DNA from: CAZVIK01 sp964627045
Lineage (GTDB): Bacteria > Acidobacteriota > Terriglobia > Bryobacterales > Bryobacteraceae
Length of the DNA: 6,746 bases
Assembly (NCBI GenBank): GCA_964627045.1
Contig: CAZVIK010000207.1
Span: forward strand, 1 to 6,746
Direction of reading: 5' to 3'
The notes beneath the pieces were generated by a model. That model made no database searches and was not told the origin of the DNA. It was given only the letters and a program-made list of their open reading frames with translations. Positions 5,702 through 6,746 of the stretch are shown one piece after another (positions within the stretch are counted from its first letter, which is position 1; each line of letters starts with the position of its first letter). A program made the position numbers and the translations under genes.

Positions 5702-6746
5702 GACTGCGCGTGTTGGAAGTGGTGCCGACCTTGCGGCGCGCCGGCGCCGAGCACGTCGCCGCGGCCGTGGCGCGCGGGCTTCCGCGCGAGGACTTCGACG
5801 CTGCCGTCGTCTCTTTGTACGATGCCTTCCCGGACGGCCTCCAAGGCGAGCTCAACGATTCCGGCATCGCCGTGACCTATCTCGGCAAGCGCCGGGGCGT
5901 GGACCCGCGGATCTGGGTGCGGTTGAAGCGCCTCATCGGCCGCACAGCGCCGCATGTGATTCACACGCACTCCTACGTCTTGCGCTACGTCTTACCGGTG
6001 GCCGGCGTCGCCCGCGTGGTTCATACGTTGCACAACCTGGTGGGACACGATCCCGATCGGCTGACGGCGGCGTTGAACCGCTGGGCCTTCCGCCGGGGCG
6101 TCGCGCCGGTGGCCGTGTCGGAAATGGTGGCGCGGTCCTTCGAATCTCACCACGGCTTTGCGCCCGCGGCCACGATCCCCAACGGAATCGACCTTGCCCG
6201 TTTCCAAACCCCCGAGGTGCGCCAACACTGGCGGGAGTCCCACGGCTTCACCCGCGAGGATCTCCTGATAGTCTCCGTAGCTCGCCTGGAGCCGCAGAAG
6301 GACCCGGAGACGTTGATTCGCGCGTTTGGCCGCCTGGGGCGCGGCCACCTCCTGCTGGCCGGAGACGGCGCCCTGCGCGATGCCGCGGCGGCCTGCGCCG
6401 CCCGTTGCGGCGTCGCTGGTCGCGTGCGCATTCTCGGGTCTCGCAGCGACATAGCCGAAATCCTCGCGGCTTCCGACCTTTTCGCGCTCGCCTCGCGCTG
6501 GGAAGGCAGTCCGGTGAGCGTGATGGAAGCCATGGCCGCCGGGTTGCCGGTGGTGGCGACGCGCGTCGGGGGCTTACCCGAGTTGGTCGTGGACGGAACG
6601 GTGGGGACACTGGTCCCGCCTGGCGACGCCGCCGCGCTCGCCGATGCCCTTCGCGCTTTGGCGGACGATGCTGACCGGCGCGCGTCGATGGCCCAGGCGG
6701 CCCGGGCTCGTGCCGCGAGCTTCGCCGTCGAAGCCATGGTTGCTGC
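5698..6746 (+). CDS. GT4-family glycosyltransferase, 3' end cut by window edge
   Basis: From a GTG at 5698 the frame stays open for 349 codons to the edge. The GT-B fold is plain. The N-terminal domain begins RVLEVVPTLRRAGAEHV, with the glycine-containing acceptor-side loop (15-20) and HTHSY (89-93). IPNGIDLARF (160-169) marks the domain boundary. The C-terminal nucleotide-sugar domain has SVARLEPQKDPETLIRAF (193-210), AGDGALR (221-227) and WEGSPVSVMEAMAAGLPVVAT (268-288), with Glu269 and Glu277 forming the E-x7-E motif of retaining GT4 enzymes, then GGLPELV (291-297). Only a short C-terminal helix should be missing. It would transfer an activated sugar to a lipid-linked glycan on the cytoplasmic side; donor and linkage are unknown. 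The start overlaps the preceding stop (GTGA, 5698-5701), with AGAGG at 5688-5692, supporting coupling. GTG at 5710 is a less likely alternative start. Confidence 0.93.
   Translation, partial: MRLRVLEVVPTLRRAGAEHVAAAVARGLPREDFDAAVVSLYDAFPDGLQGELNDSGIAVTYLGKRRGVDPRIWVRLKRLIGRTAPHVIHTHSYVLRYVLPVAGVARVVHTLHNLVGHDPDRLTAALNRWAFRRGVAPVAVSEMVARSFESHHGFAPAATIPNGIDLARFQTPEVRQHWRESHGFTREDLLIVSVARLEPQKDPETLIRAFGRLGRGHLLLAGDGALRDAAAACAARCGVAGRVRILGSRSDIAEILAASDLFALASRWEGSPVSVMEAMAAGLPVVATRVGGLPELVVDGTVGTLVPPGDAAALADALRALADDADRRASMAQAARARAASFAVEAMVA

Noticed and set aside
6147..6737. Open minus-strand frame of 196 codons opposite the glycosyltransferase
   Set aside because: The plus-strand frame holds all GT4 motifs; the minus frame is Ala/Arg/Ser-rich and motif-free.

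Overview
The window is GC-rich (clearly above 60 %, by eye) chromosomal DNA from a bacterium. The RecA sequence, the family mix (a secreted CE1-type esterase with an Ala/Pro/Gly-rich linker, a DUF1684 protein, GT4/Wzx/Wzy-type glycan genes), the frequent GTG starts and the strong Shine-Dalgarno sites together suggest an Acidobacteriota-like organism, perhaps near Bryobacterales/Solibacter. That placement is an inference from memory of family sequences and was not computed.

Layout: a minus-strand gene runs off the left edge (1-1163). It encodes a secreted alpha/beta-hydrolase of the esterase-D/CE1 type with an N-terminal immunoglobulin-like E-set domain; its last part is missing. A 113-bp divergent intergenic region (1164-1276) holds the promoters for both directions, including a good extended -10 element for recA. 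All remaining genes are on the plus strand and tightly packed: recA (1277-2341), a DUF1684 exported protein (2355-3230), a multi-spanning polysaccharide flippase-like protein (3237-4505), an O-antigen ligase/polymerase-like membrane protein (4499-5701) and a GT4 glycosyltransferase cut by the right edge (5698-6746). Spacings are 13, 6, -7 and -4 bases, with no terminator visible between them, so all five could be read from the recA promoter.

The last three genes form the beginning of a surface- or exo-polysaccharide locus: the GT4 enzyme would add sugars to a lipid-linked glycan, the flippase-like protein would move it across the inner membrane, and the Wzy_C-type protein would polymerise or ligate it on the outer face. 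The esterase and the DUF1684 protein have no visible link to this pathway beyond position and probable export.

I see no RNA gene, CRISPR array, insertion sequence, attachment site or phage gene. I found no convincing undescribed system. The points most worth a second look are the linkage of recA to a glycan locus, the low-complexity insert inside the esterase catalytic domain, and the basic Ala/Pro-rich RecA tail that replaces the usual acidic one.
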